This document shows positions 8,776 to 16,494 of a stretch of DNA of 64,000 nt, in pieces (within the stretch, counting starts at the first letter, position 1; the number at the start of each line of letters is the position of its first letter). The translations under genes and the position numbers were made by a program. The stretch lies in the NCBI RefSeq assembly GCF_000716335.1, contig NZ_KL591011.1, positions 146,411 to 210,410 on the forward strand. The letters are read 5' to 3'. The notes below the pieces were generated by a model. The model was not told the DNA's origin. It saw only the letters and a program-made list of their open reading frames with translations, and did not search any database. The DNA comes from Streptomyces sp. NRRL S-118 (GTDB taxonomy: Bacteria; Actinomycetota; Actinomycetes; Streptomycetales; Streptomycetaceae).

Positions 8776-8821
8776 ACAAGGCTCCGGACCGCCACCAAGT
8801 CGGCCCGGAGCTGCTTGTGCG

Positions 8822-8840
8822 GGGCTCGTTCGACGAGCCC
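8822..8840. terminator. Hairpin terminator between convergent genes
   Basis: GGGCTCG (8822-8828), loop TTCGA, CGAGCCC (8834-8840). It lies just downstream of the S1 protease stop and after the membrane-protein gene, so it can serve both. Confidence 0.5.
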
Positions 8841-8848
8841 GCGGGGGG

Positions 8849-9937
8849 TCAGCCGATCTGCGCGCCGAAGGCCTCCAGCGCCTCCGGGACCGGCTGGAAG
8901 AAGGTCACCCCGCCCGAGGTGCAGTCACCGCTGCCGCCCGAGGTCAGGCCGATGGCGGTGTCACCCGCGAAGAGCGCGCCGCCGCTGTCGCCCGGCTCGG
9001 CGCAGACCGTGGTCTGGATCAGGCCCTCGACGACCTGGCCGCTGCCGTAGTTCACGGTGGCGTTGAGACCGGTGACCTCGCCGTCGTGCACCTGGGTGGT
9101 CGAGCCGCTGCGGGTCACCTTCATGCCGACGGTCGCCTCGCCCGCCTTGGTGATCTGCTGCGTGCTGCCGTTGTAGAGGTCGACCTCGCTCGGGTGCGCG
9201 GTGTCGCCGTCGTACTTGACCAGGGCGAAGTCGTTGCCCGGGAACTGCGAGTCGACCATCGTGCCGATGGCCGCGCCGCCCTGGGTCTCGGACCACTGGC
9301 TGTTCGCCTCACCGCAGTGACCGGCGGTGATGAAGTGGGGCTGGCCGTCCTTGACGACGTTGAAGCCCAGCGAGCAGCGCCCGCCGCCGCTGTGGATGGC
9401 GTCACCGCCCGCGATGAACGGCCGGAACACCCCGGCGGCGCGCTTGAGTTCCGCCTTCGCGCCCAGGCCCTTCACGACCTGCGTGAGCTTGTCGAGGGAC
9501 GCCCCGTCGACCGTGCGGTCGGCCGTGACGACCACCTTGTTGGTCACCGGATCGACGGCCCACGACGTGCCCGGCATGGTCGCCCGGGTCTTCAGGGTCT
9601 GCCGGGCTCGGGTCAGTTCGGCCAGGCTGTGCTCGACGATTCTCGCCCGGCCACCGGCCTCGCGGACGGCGTCGGCGGCGTTCTCGTCGACGACGTTGAC
9701 CACGAGCGCGCGCGTCTTCACGTCGTAGTACGCGCCGGCCGCGTCACCGCCGAGCCGTTCCACGAGCGTCGAGGCGAGATTTCCGGCCGCGGTCGCCGAC
9801 AGCGCCTTCACCTCGGGCGCGGGCTTCTCCTCGCTCGCGCTTGCGGTCTGGAACGTGATACCAGCTCCCAGCAGGGCCACCGCGGCTCCGCCGGCCAGCG
9901 CCGCACGCCTTTTGGGTATGCGTCGGTGCTTCAACAT
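8849..9937 (-). CDS. Secreted chymotrypsin-like serine protease (S1E, streptogrisin family)
   Basis: A 362-aa preproprotease. Residues 1-35 are a signal peptide; about 36-175 form an alpha-lytic-protease-type propeptide, the folding chaperone that is removed by autoprocessing. The mature domain starts near AGGDAIHSGG and has the catalytic triad in FITAGHC, NDFALVKYD and GDSGG. Start ATG at 9937 follows AGGAGGTCG. A perfect 10-bp hairpin lies about 16-49 nt upstream. A shorter paralogue lies at 20810-21712. Confidence 0.93.
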   Translation of the reverse strand: MLKHRRIPKRRAALAGGAAVALLGAGITFQTASASEEKPAPEVKALSATAAGNLASTLVERLGGDAAGAYYDVKTRALVVNVVDENAADAVREAGGRARIVEHSLAELTRARQTLKTRATMPGTSWAVDPVTNKVVVTADRTVDGASLDKLTQVVKGLGAKAELKRAAGVFRPFIAGGDAIHSGGGRCSLGFNVVKDGQPHFITAGHCGEANSQWSETQGGAAIGTMVDSQFPGNDFALVKYDGDTAHPSEVDLYNGSTQQITKAGEATVGMKVTRSGSTTQVHDGEVTGLNATVNYGSGQVVEGLIQTTVCAEPGDSGGALFAGDTAIGLTSGGSGDCTSGGVTFFQPVPEALEAFGAQIG

Positions 9938-9953
9938 CGACCTCCTGTGGGGG

Positions 9954-9986
9954 CCGTGTCAGGACAAGTGGGGTGCCCTGACACGG
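9954..9986 (-). promoter_or_regulatory. Inverted repeat upstream of the S1 protease start
   Basis: CCGTGTCAGG (9954-9963) and CCTGACACGG (9977-9986) are perfect 10-bp arms around a 13-nt spacer. They are 17-49 nt upstream of the protease ATG, between its promoter and ribosome binding site. It could be a repressor operator or an mRNA 5' hairpin; sequence alone does not decide. Confidence 0.5.
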
Positions 9987-10166
9987 AGGATGGGCGTCCA
10001 CTATCCCGATACCGGTGGGTAGCACACAAGGTCGACTTCAGGACGCGCACGCGACCTTCACTCCACGCCCCCTGCGTGCGCACGCCGGTAAGGCGACAAA
10101 GCGACCCCCACGGAACGCCCCTGATGGGTCATCATCGGACGGGGGACGAGCGGAGGAGGCGGGGGC

Positions 10167-11033
10167 TTGCGACGTCGCGTACGCACGGCGGACGACCGGC
10201 ATCTGATGGTGGAGCGCCTCGGGGACCCCCGGGGCCGCCCGGTCTTCCTGCTGCACGGGACCCCCGGCAGCAGACTCGGCCCCGCCCCCCGGGGCATGGT
10301 CCTCTACCAGCGGGGCATGCAGCTGATCGCCTACGACCGCCCCGGCTACGGCGGCTCCGACCGCTTGCCCGGCCGCAGCGTGGCCGACGTGGTCCAGGAC
10401 GTGACGGCCATCGCCGACGCGCTCGGCCTGGAGCGGTTCGCGGTGGTGGGCCGCTCCGGCGGCGCGCCCCACGCACTGGCCTGTGCGGCCCTGATCCCCG
10501 ACCGGGTGACGCGCACCGCCGCACTGGTGACGCTGGCACCGCGGGACGCGGACGGGCTGGACTGGTTCGAGGGCATGGCCGCGTCCAACGTCATCGAGTA
10601 CACGGCCGCGACGGTCGACCCGGAGGGAGTCGCCGCCCGGCTGACCCCGCGCGCCGACGAGATCCGCAAGGACCCGGTCCGGCTCCTGGACGACCTGCGC
10701 CGGGAGCTGACCGCCTCCGACCGGATGGTGGTCTCGGACGCGGGCGTCCGGTCGATGCTGCTGCGCAACTACCAGGAGGCGCTGCGCACCTCCGCGTGGG
10801 GCTGGATCGACGACGCGCTGGCCTTCTGCAGCCCGTGGGGCTTCGACCCCGCGGACATCCCCGGCGAAGTGCTGCTCTGGCACGGGGAGCAGGACGTCTT
10901 CTCACCGGTCGGCCACTCGCGCTGGCTCGCCCAGCGGATCCCCTGCGTGACGGCCGTCCTGGAACCCGCCGCCGCCCACTTCGACGCGCTGCACGCGCTG
11001 CCCCGCGTCCTGACCTGGCTCCTGGAACCCTGA
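10167..11033 (+). CDS. Alpha/beta hydrolase
   Basis: A 288-aa cytoplasmic alpha/beta-hydrolase. Motifs in order: LLHGTPGS (oxyanion turn), DRPGYGGSD, the nucleophile elbow GRSGGAP with Ser in the usual position, WHGEQD with the likely acid Asp, and AHFDALH with a likely catalytic His. The substrate is unknown. The start is a TTG at 10167 preceded by GAGGAGG. It stands alone and converges on fxsT. Confidence 0.85.
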   Translation: MRRRVRTADDRHLMVERLGDPRGRPVFLLHGTPGSRLGPAPRGMVLYQRGMQLIAYDRPGYGGSDRLPGRSVADVVQDVTAIADALGLERFAVVGRSGGAPHALACAALIPDRVTRTAALVTLAPRDADGLDWFEGMAASNVIEYTAATVDPEGVAARLTPRADEIRKDPVRLLDDLRRELTASDRMVVSDAGVRSMLLRNYQEALRTSAWGWIDDALAFCSPWGFDPADIPGEVLLWHGEQDVFSPVGHSRWLAQRIPCVTAVLEPAAAHFDALHALPRVLTWLLEP

Positions 11034-11092
11034 GCTCCCGCAGCACCGGGCCGCGGGGGAGCGACGCCGAGCGGCTGCGCGCCGGCGGTGCG

Positions 11093-11122
11093 CCGGCGGG
11101 GACCCGGGCGGGGCCCCGCCGG
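11093..11122. terminator. Terminator between hydrolase and fxs operon
   Basis: CCGGCGGGG (11093-11101) pairs with CCCCGCCGG (11114-11122) around a 12-nt loop, immediately after the fxsT stop and after the convergent hydrolase gene. Confidence 0.55.
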
Positions 11123-11124
11123 TG

Positions 11125-14100
11125 TCACACCGCCAGCGGCTCCAGGTCCCGGTGGACCCGGCGCTCCTCCCGGGCCAGCCGGGTCAGGGCGTGCTCGTCG
11201 CCCAGCAGCCGCGCCAGCGCCTCCGCGGTCTCGGCGCGCAGGTAGGCCGCCTCGTCCTTGCGGCCCAGCGCGCCCAGGGTGACCGACATGTTCGACGCGA
11301 CGGCCAGCACCTCCGGGTGGTGCCCGCCGAGCACCTCGCGCAGCGCGCCGACCGCCCGCCGCTCGATGCGCAGCGCCTCGTCGAGCTCGCCGAGGTCCGC
11401 CTTGGCGTTGGCGAAGTTCACCGTGCAGAACAGCACGTGCGGGTGCCGGTCCCCCAGCACCTCCTCGAGGACCTGGAGCGCGGCCCGCAGCGTCTGCTCG
11501 GCCGTCTCGGGCATCCCGCAGCCCCACTGGTAGATGCCGAGGTTGGTGAGGGCGGCGAGGGTGTACGGGTGCCGCTCCCCCGGCACCTTCATGTACTGGT
11601 CGACGACCTCCTGGGCCAGTTCCTTGGCCGCCACCGGCTCCCCGGCCGCGTACAGGTCCGCCGCCAGGTTCAGGTCACAGGCCAGCGAGTCGGGGTTGGC
11701 CGAGGTGTACTTGGCGCGGTACCGGTTCCGGGTGGCCGTGGTCAGCCGCCGCGCGTCCTCCAGGCGCCCCGCCCTGCGCAGCGACACGGCGAGCGACTTC
11801 GCCGCCGCGAGCGTGCCGGGGAACGCCCGCCCGAGGGTGTCCTTGTAGATCTCGTACGTCCGGCTGAGCAGCGTCACGGAGTCGTCGTACCGTCCGACCT
11901 CCCGCAGGTCTCGGGCGAGCGAGGTGGCCGAGGAGAGGGTGTACGGGTGCTCGGGCCCGAGGACCTCGGTGCGCCGGTCGAAGACCTCCTGGTCGATCTC
12001 GCGGGCACGGGCGTACTGCCCGACCATCCGCAGGTTCAGCGCCAGGTTGTTGGCGGCGGCCAGGGTCCGCGGGTGCGCCTCGTGGAAGATCTGGCTGAAG
12101 CCCTCGTGCGCTTCGGTCGCCAGTTCCATCGCCCTGCCGTACTCGCCGAGGGTGCCCAGGTCCATGGCGAGGCCGCTGGTCGTCATGTACGTGTGCGGGT
12201 GGGAGGGCCCCAGCACCTCGCGCTGCCGCTCCAGCGTCACCTCGTCGAGCTCCCGCGCCTCCACGTAGCGGCCCTGCGAGCGCAGGATGTTCGACAGGTG
12301 GAAGCGGAGGTACAGGTACTGGAGGTCGTCGTTGCCGAGCATCTCCCGCCACGCGTCGCGCAGGTCGCTGCCGAGCGACCACGCGGTCTGCCAGTCGCCG
12401 CGCTTCCACAGGTACCGCACCCGGTCGATCAGCAGCCGCCGGGTCTCGGGGTCGCGGCAGAACCGCGCCTCCGACGGCCCGAGGTGCGGCCAGATGGTGG
12501 CGAACCGAGGCCAGGTCTCCGGGTTGTCGATCGGTTCGTCGTCGTCCGGCCGGGCGCCGGCGAGGATGCGGTGCACCGCGTGCCGGGCCTCGCGCTGTTC
12601 CTCCTCCGACAACTGGGAGCGGATGACCGCCTGCACCAGCCGGTGCACCTGGATGGAGTTGGACACCTGGTCGACCTTGGCCAGTGCGAACCGCCCGATC
12701 TCCCGGATCACCCGCCCGAGGACCAGCTTCTCCTGGAGGGAGGCGTCGTACGGCTTGAGCGCCTCGATCATCTGCTTGCTGTACAGCAGGTTGGCGTGGA
12801 TGGGCTCGGGCGCGAAGAACGCGCACAGCTGGAGCAGCCGCACCGCGGCCGGTGAGCGCTCCTGGAGCCGTTCGATGGAGACGTTCCAGGTGGCGGCGAC
12901 CGGTTCGGGGTAGCCGGCCGGCTGGTTGAGGGCGAGGGTGCGGGCGGCCGCCTGCTCCAGCTGCTCCAGGTAGGCGGCGACGGGCGTGGCGGTCTCGGCG
13001 ATCCAGGCAGCCGCCTGCTCCACGGCGAGCGGCAGGTCCCCGACGGCCTCGGCGACCTTGTCGGCGTCCTCGGCGCTCAGTCCCTTGGCGCGGCGCTGGA
13101 GGTGCTCGACCGACTCCTCCCGCAGGAACACGTCGACGGGCAGCGCGTCGCCGTACTGCGACCAGGTCTGGTTCCGGGAAGTGACCAGGATGTGGCCGCC
13201 GGTGGGGAAGAACCGCTTCAGCGCGTCCGGGTCGTCGGCGTTGTCGAAGACCAGCAGCCAGCGATGGGAGGGCACCCCGCGCCGCAGCAGGTCGATGGCC
13301 TCCTGGGAGGCGGCGGCCATGTCCTCGCCGCCCTGCGCGCCGAGCCGCACGGCGAGTTCGGCGAGCGAGGCGATGACGTCGTCGGTCTGCTCCGCGGAGA
13401 TCCACCAGACCAGGTCGTAGTCGGCCATGAAGCGGTGCACGTACTCCAGCGCCACCTGGGTCTTGCCGACGCCGCCGAGGCCGTACAGCGTCTGCGGCTG
13501 CGGCAGGACGACGGCCAGTCCGCCGCCGAGCTGGTCGCGCATCCGCTCCAGGACGACGGAGCGGCCGGTGAAGCCGGGGTTGCGGGGCGGCGCGTTCCAG
13601 ATCTTCGGCACGGTGCCGGGGAACCTCGGTCCGGGCGGTACGCCCTCGTTGAGCTTGACCGGCCGGTCCAGGGCGCGCAGCAGGGACGTGGTGGCGTTGA
13701 CCTCGTCGAGCCGGAACAGGTCGACGGGGTTGCGGTCGATGTACGGCGTGGTGAGGCGGACGTCCCCGACGCGCACCGGCAGCAGGTGGCGCCGCCCGCC
13801 GCCGGGGTCCTCGGCCGCGGCGCGCTCCCACACCTCCACCGCGCGGGCGGACTTCAGGTACGCGCTGGACAGCAGCACCACGGTGCGGGCGGCGTTCTCG
13901 GCGGCCTGGAGGACGTCGGTGCCGGAGACCTCCGGGTCGGCGGAGACGTCGCGGGGCACGACGCGGAAGCCGGCCCGGGTGAGGACGGACTCGATCCAGT
14001 CGGCCCACATGCGGTTCTCGGCGACGTACGACAGGAACAGGTCGGCGGGCAGGGCGGGGCGGCGCCGGGTGAAGGCGTCGCGGATCCGCAGCCGCACGTC

Positions 14101-15057
14101 CTCGCCGATCGAGGGCATGGTGGTGACCTCGCCCTCGGTGACCACGGCGGTGAGCCGCTCGAAGGCGGACAGCAGCGAGTTGGCGATGCCCGCGTCGTCG
14201 CCGAAGGTGGCGAGGGTCTCCTCGTACGCGTAGTAGGGCCGGTACGGGATCTCGACGGCGCCCCAGTAGGCGGCGAGCTCCTCCCCCGTGAGGCCGCTCG
14301 GGAAGCCGTCGAACTTCAGCCGGGCCAGTGCCCGTCCCGCGTCGGCCTTCTCCTTCTCGCCCTCGTCGATGCGCATCGGTACGGGGAAGATCCGGATGCC
14401 GCGGCCGCCGTACCGCTCGTCGATCTGCCGGGCGACGGCGGCGGCACCGTCCAGGGACTGGTCGCTGAGGGTGAAGCAGTCCACCAGCGCGTCGGGCAGG
14501 TGCACGGTACAGATGTCGGCGATGTCGCTGAGGCCGGTGCGGCTGTCGATGAGGACGTAGTCGTAGTGGGCCTTCATGTCGTCGCGCAGCGCGTCGAAGA
14601 AGTGCCCGCCGCCGAGCCGGTCGTAGAAGTTGTCCCAGTCGAAGGTGGAGACGGTCGCGGAGTACTCGCGGTTCTGCCGGCCGGCCGAGACGAAGTCGAG
14701 CGTGCCCCCGTCGGGGAACGCCCAGCCGAGGTTCTCGGGGGTGAGGGAGACGGCGTGCGGCTGGATGCGCGCGTAGTCGCGGTGCCAGTCGTCGGGACGC
14801 TGCACGGGGCTGGTGGCGGCCCAGGCGTACTCGGTGATCAGGTCGATGACGCCGGTGGTGGCGCCGAGCGTGGAGGGGTCGAGGAAGGGGTGGAAGAAGC
14901 GGTGCAGGCCGGGGGCCTCCAGGTCCCAGTCGACGGCCAGGACCCGCTTGCCGTTCGCGGCGAGTATCCAGGCCGTGTTGGCCAGGGCCATCGTCCGTCC
15001 CGTACCACCCTTGTAGGAGTAGAAGGTGACGATGCGTCCGTCACGACTGGCGGTCAT
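11125..15057 (-). CDS. fxsT: FxsT: ParA-like ATPase / TIR / NB-ARC / TPR protein of the FxSxx-COOH system
   Basis: A 1,310-aa multidomain protein. Residues 1-310 are a MinD/ParA-like ATPase with the deviant P-loop SYKGGTGRTMALAN, where Arg replaces the usual second Lys; I recall this as common in this family. About 340-470 is a TIR-like domain (DLFLSYVAENRMWADWIE). About 500-800 is a STAND NTPase with Walker A GLGGVGKT, Walker B LLVFDNADD and sensor HILVTSRN. About 860-1310 are kinesin-light-chain-type TPRs with repeated HP-T motifs. The architecture matches the protein named FxSxx-COOH system tetratricopeptide repeat protein. It overlaps fxsC by 17 bp and is last in the operon. Its role is not established; STAND/TIR/TPR layouts are typical of signalling and defence sensors. 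Confidence 0.92.
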   Translation of the reverse strand: MTASRDGRIVTFYSYKGGTGRTMALANTAWILAANGKRVLAVDWDLEAPGLHRFFHPFLDPSTLGATTGVIDLITEYAWAATSPVQRPDDWHRDYARIQPHAVSLTPENLGWAFPDGGTLDFVSAGRQNREYSATVSTFDWDNFYDRLGGGHFFDALRDDMKAHYDYVLIDSRTGLSDIADICTVHLPDALVDCFTLSDQSLDGAAAVARQIDERYGGRGIRIFPVPMRIDEGEKEKADAGRALARLKFDGFPSGLTGEELAAYWGAVEIPYRPYYAYEETLATFGDDAGIANSLLSAFERLTAVVTEGEVTTMPSIGEDVRLRIRDAFTRRRPALPADLFLSYVAENRMWADWIESVLTRAGFRVVPRDVSADPEVSGTDVLQAAENAARTVVLLSSAYLKSARAVEVWERAAAEDPGGGRRHLLPVRVGDVRLTTPYIDRNPVDLFRLDEVNATTSLLRALDRPVKLNEGVPPGPRFPGTVPKIWNAPPRNPGFTGRSVVLERMRDQLGGGLAVVLPQPQTLYGLGGVGKTQVALEYVHRFMADYDLVWWISAEQTDDVIASLAELAVRLGAQGGEDMAAASQEAIDLLRRGVPSHRWLLVFDNADDPDALKRFFPTGGHILVTSRNQTWSQYGDALPVDVFLREESVEHLQRRAKGLSAEDADKVAEAVGDLPLAVEQAAAWIAETATPVAAYLEQLEQAAARTLALNQPAGYPEPVAATWNVSIERLQERSPAAVRLLQLCAFFAPEPIHANLLYSKQMIEALKPYDASLQEKLVLGRVIREIGRFALAKVDQVSNSIQVHRLVQAVIRSQLSEEEQREARHAVHRILAGARPDDDEPIDNPETWPRFATIWPHLGPSEARFCRDPETRRLLIDRVRYLWKRGDWQTAWSLGSDLRDAWREMLGNDDLQYLYLRFHLSNILRSQGRYVEARELDEVTLERQREVLGPSHPHTYMTTSGLAMDLGTLGEYGRAMELATEAHEGFSQIFHEAHPRTLAAANNLALNLRMVGQYARAREIDQEVFDRRTEVLGPEHPYTLSSATSLARDLREVGRYDDSVTLLSRTYEIYKDTLGRAFPGTLAAAKSLAVSLRRAGRLEDARRLTTATRNRYRAKYTSANPDSLACDLNLAADLYAAGEPVAAKELAQEVVDQYMKVPGERHPYTLAALTNLGIYQWGCGMPETAEQTLRAALQVLEEVLGDRHPHVLFCTVNFANAKADLGELDEALRIERRAVGALREVLGGHHPEVLAVASNMSVTLGALGRKDEAAYLRAETAEALARLLGDEHALTRLAREERRVHRDLEPLAV

Positions 15058-16372
15058 CCAAGTCCTCCGCTTCGGGCGCGTGTCCGTGCGTCTCGGGGAT
15101 GAAGTGCGTGGTCGCGGGGTCGGTCCCCATGGGGCCGCGCAGGCGTGGCCGTTCGGTGTGGCGGCCGCCCGCCGGGGGGTAGACCGCGGCGTGCCGCAGG
15201 TACTGCTGGGCGGCCGCTTCCACCACCTGGGGCAGGATCTGGCCGAATGCCTCCATGCTGGGTACGCCGCGGGCGGCGGCGCGGCTGGCCGCCCGGCCCT
15301 GGCTCATCTGGACCGGCATGGTCGCCTCGAGCTGCTGCGTGAGCTCGGCGTCGGCGGCGCGGGTCTGGTGGTCCAGCTGGTTGCGCGGGACGACCACGCT
15401 GACCCAGGGGCGGTGCTCGGCGTCGAAGGCGGCGAGCCGCTCGCGGCGGTCGTCGTCCTGGAGGGCCCAGCGGTCGACCAGCAGGATCTCGGGGCGGGTG
15501 GGCGGCTGCTTGGCGTCCAGCGGCCCGGTGTCGTGGTCGAAGGAGGCGACGGTGGCCTGGTAGTTGAGCGAGCGGACCAGGTCCTGGGCGACGTAGGCGA
15601 TCGGCCGGGCGGATTCCGGGTGGTACGGGTTCCAGTCCTGCGGCATGTCGCCGTAGTACTCGGGGGCCCGGCCCTCGGGCAGGTCGTGCCGGGTGGGGGC
15701 GGCGACGGTGACCTGGATGGGGCGGGGGCCACCGCCGGGCGGGCCGAACGCGCTGGGGGCGAGCCGGTAGTCGACGGGGCGGCCCGGGCCGATGGCGGTG
15801 GTGTCGGCGACGGAGACGATGCGTTTGGCGAGTTCGTAGACCGCCCGCTCGTACTCCTCGGCGAATATCCGCAGTTTGATCAGGCCGTAGAGCCCGTCGG
15901 TGACGTAGCGGTCGCCGAAGGCCCGGTGGTTGAACTGGAGCCGTTCGGCGGGACCGGGGAGTTGTTCGGGCGGGACGGGGACCCACAGGGCGGGCACGAT
16001 GGCATCGGCGGGTCTGTTGTGCTTGGCGTGGTGGTAGATCGCGCGCTGGGCGAAGGCGTACCACTCCTTGCCGCACATCTCGCTGGCGAAATAGCGCGGT
16101 GAGAAGAGCGGGACGAACACCCGGCAGGTGGCCAGGACGTCGCCCAGCCGTTCCGACCAGCCTTCGCCGGAGCGTATCTCCCGGTCCATGAATCCGGCTT
16201 CGGCCCCGGCCGGGAGGTCGGTCATGGCCATCACGTGGCCGCACAGATCGCGGAAGAGCCGCTCGACCCACATGTCGGGATCCGGGCCGCCGGCGCCGTA
16301 CCTCGGTGTGTGCGCGTAGCTGAGGAAGAAATACGGCCGATGGTCCGCCGCTCGCCGCTGCGGTGACGTCAC
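15041..16372 (-). CDS. fxsC: FxsC: TIR-like protein of the FxSxx-COOH system
   Basis: A 443-aa protein. An N-terminal TIR-like domain (about residues 12-150) begins YFFLSYAHTPRYG and includes MDREIRSGEGWSERL and a VFVPLFSPRYFASEMCGKEW segment. A central linker follows. A second alpha/beta domain (about 270-390) contains PEILLVDRWALQDDD, and the tail is Arg/His-rich. The position between fxsB and fxsT, and the overlap with fxsT, identify it as FxsC. Whether it has NADase activity is unknown; I cannot assign the catalytic Glu with confidence. A 122-bp gap separates it from fxsB and could hold an internal promoter. Confidence 0.9.
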   Translation of the reverse strand: MTSPQRRAADHRPYFFLSYAHTPRYGAGGPDPDMWVERLFRDLCGHVMAMTDLPAGAEAGFMDREIRSGEGWSERLGDVLATCRVFVPLFSPRYFASEMCGKEWYAFAQRAIYHHAKHNRPADAIVPALWVPVPPEQLPGPAERLQFNHRAFGDRYVTDGLYGLIKLRIFAEEYERAVYELAKRIVSVADTTAIGPGRPVDYRLAPSAFGPPGGGPRPIQVTVAAPTRHDLPEGRAPEYYGDMPQDWNPYHPESARPIAYVAQDLVRSLNYQATVASFDHDTGPLDAKQPPTRPEILLVDRWALQDDDRRERLAAFDAEHRPWVSVVVPRNQLDHQTRAADAELTQQLEATMPVQMSQGRAASRAAARGVPSMEAFGQILPQVVEAAAQQYLRHAAVYPPAGGRHTERPRLRGPMGTDPATTHFIPETHGHAPEAEDLDDRQS

Positions 16373-16494
16373 GCGACCCCCGTCCTGTGTGAACCACTCG
16401 CATCAAGGATGGGAAGGATACGAGCGGATCAATCATTCCGGAGCGGATTCGGCTCCGCCCCCATGACGTTCAGTCAATCAACGGTGCTTTTCGG

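Noticed and set aside
13102..15102. Long plus-strand open frames opposite fxsT (and similar ones opposite pyrG, parA and fxsB)
   Set aside because: Their composition (Val/Gly/Arg/Leu-rich, no domains) is that of antisense shadows, whereas the minus-strand frames carry clear motifs.
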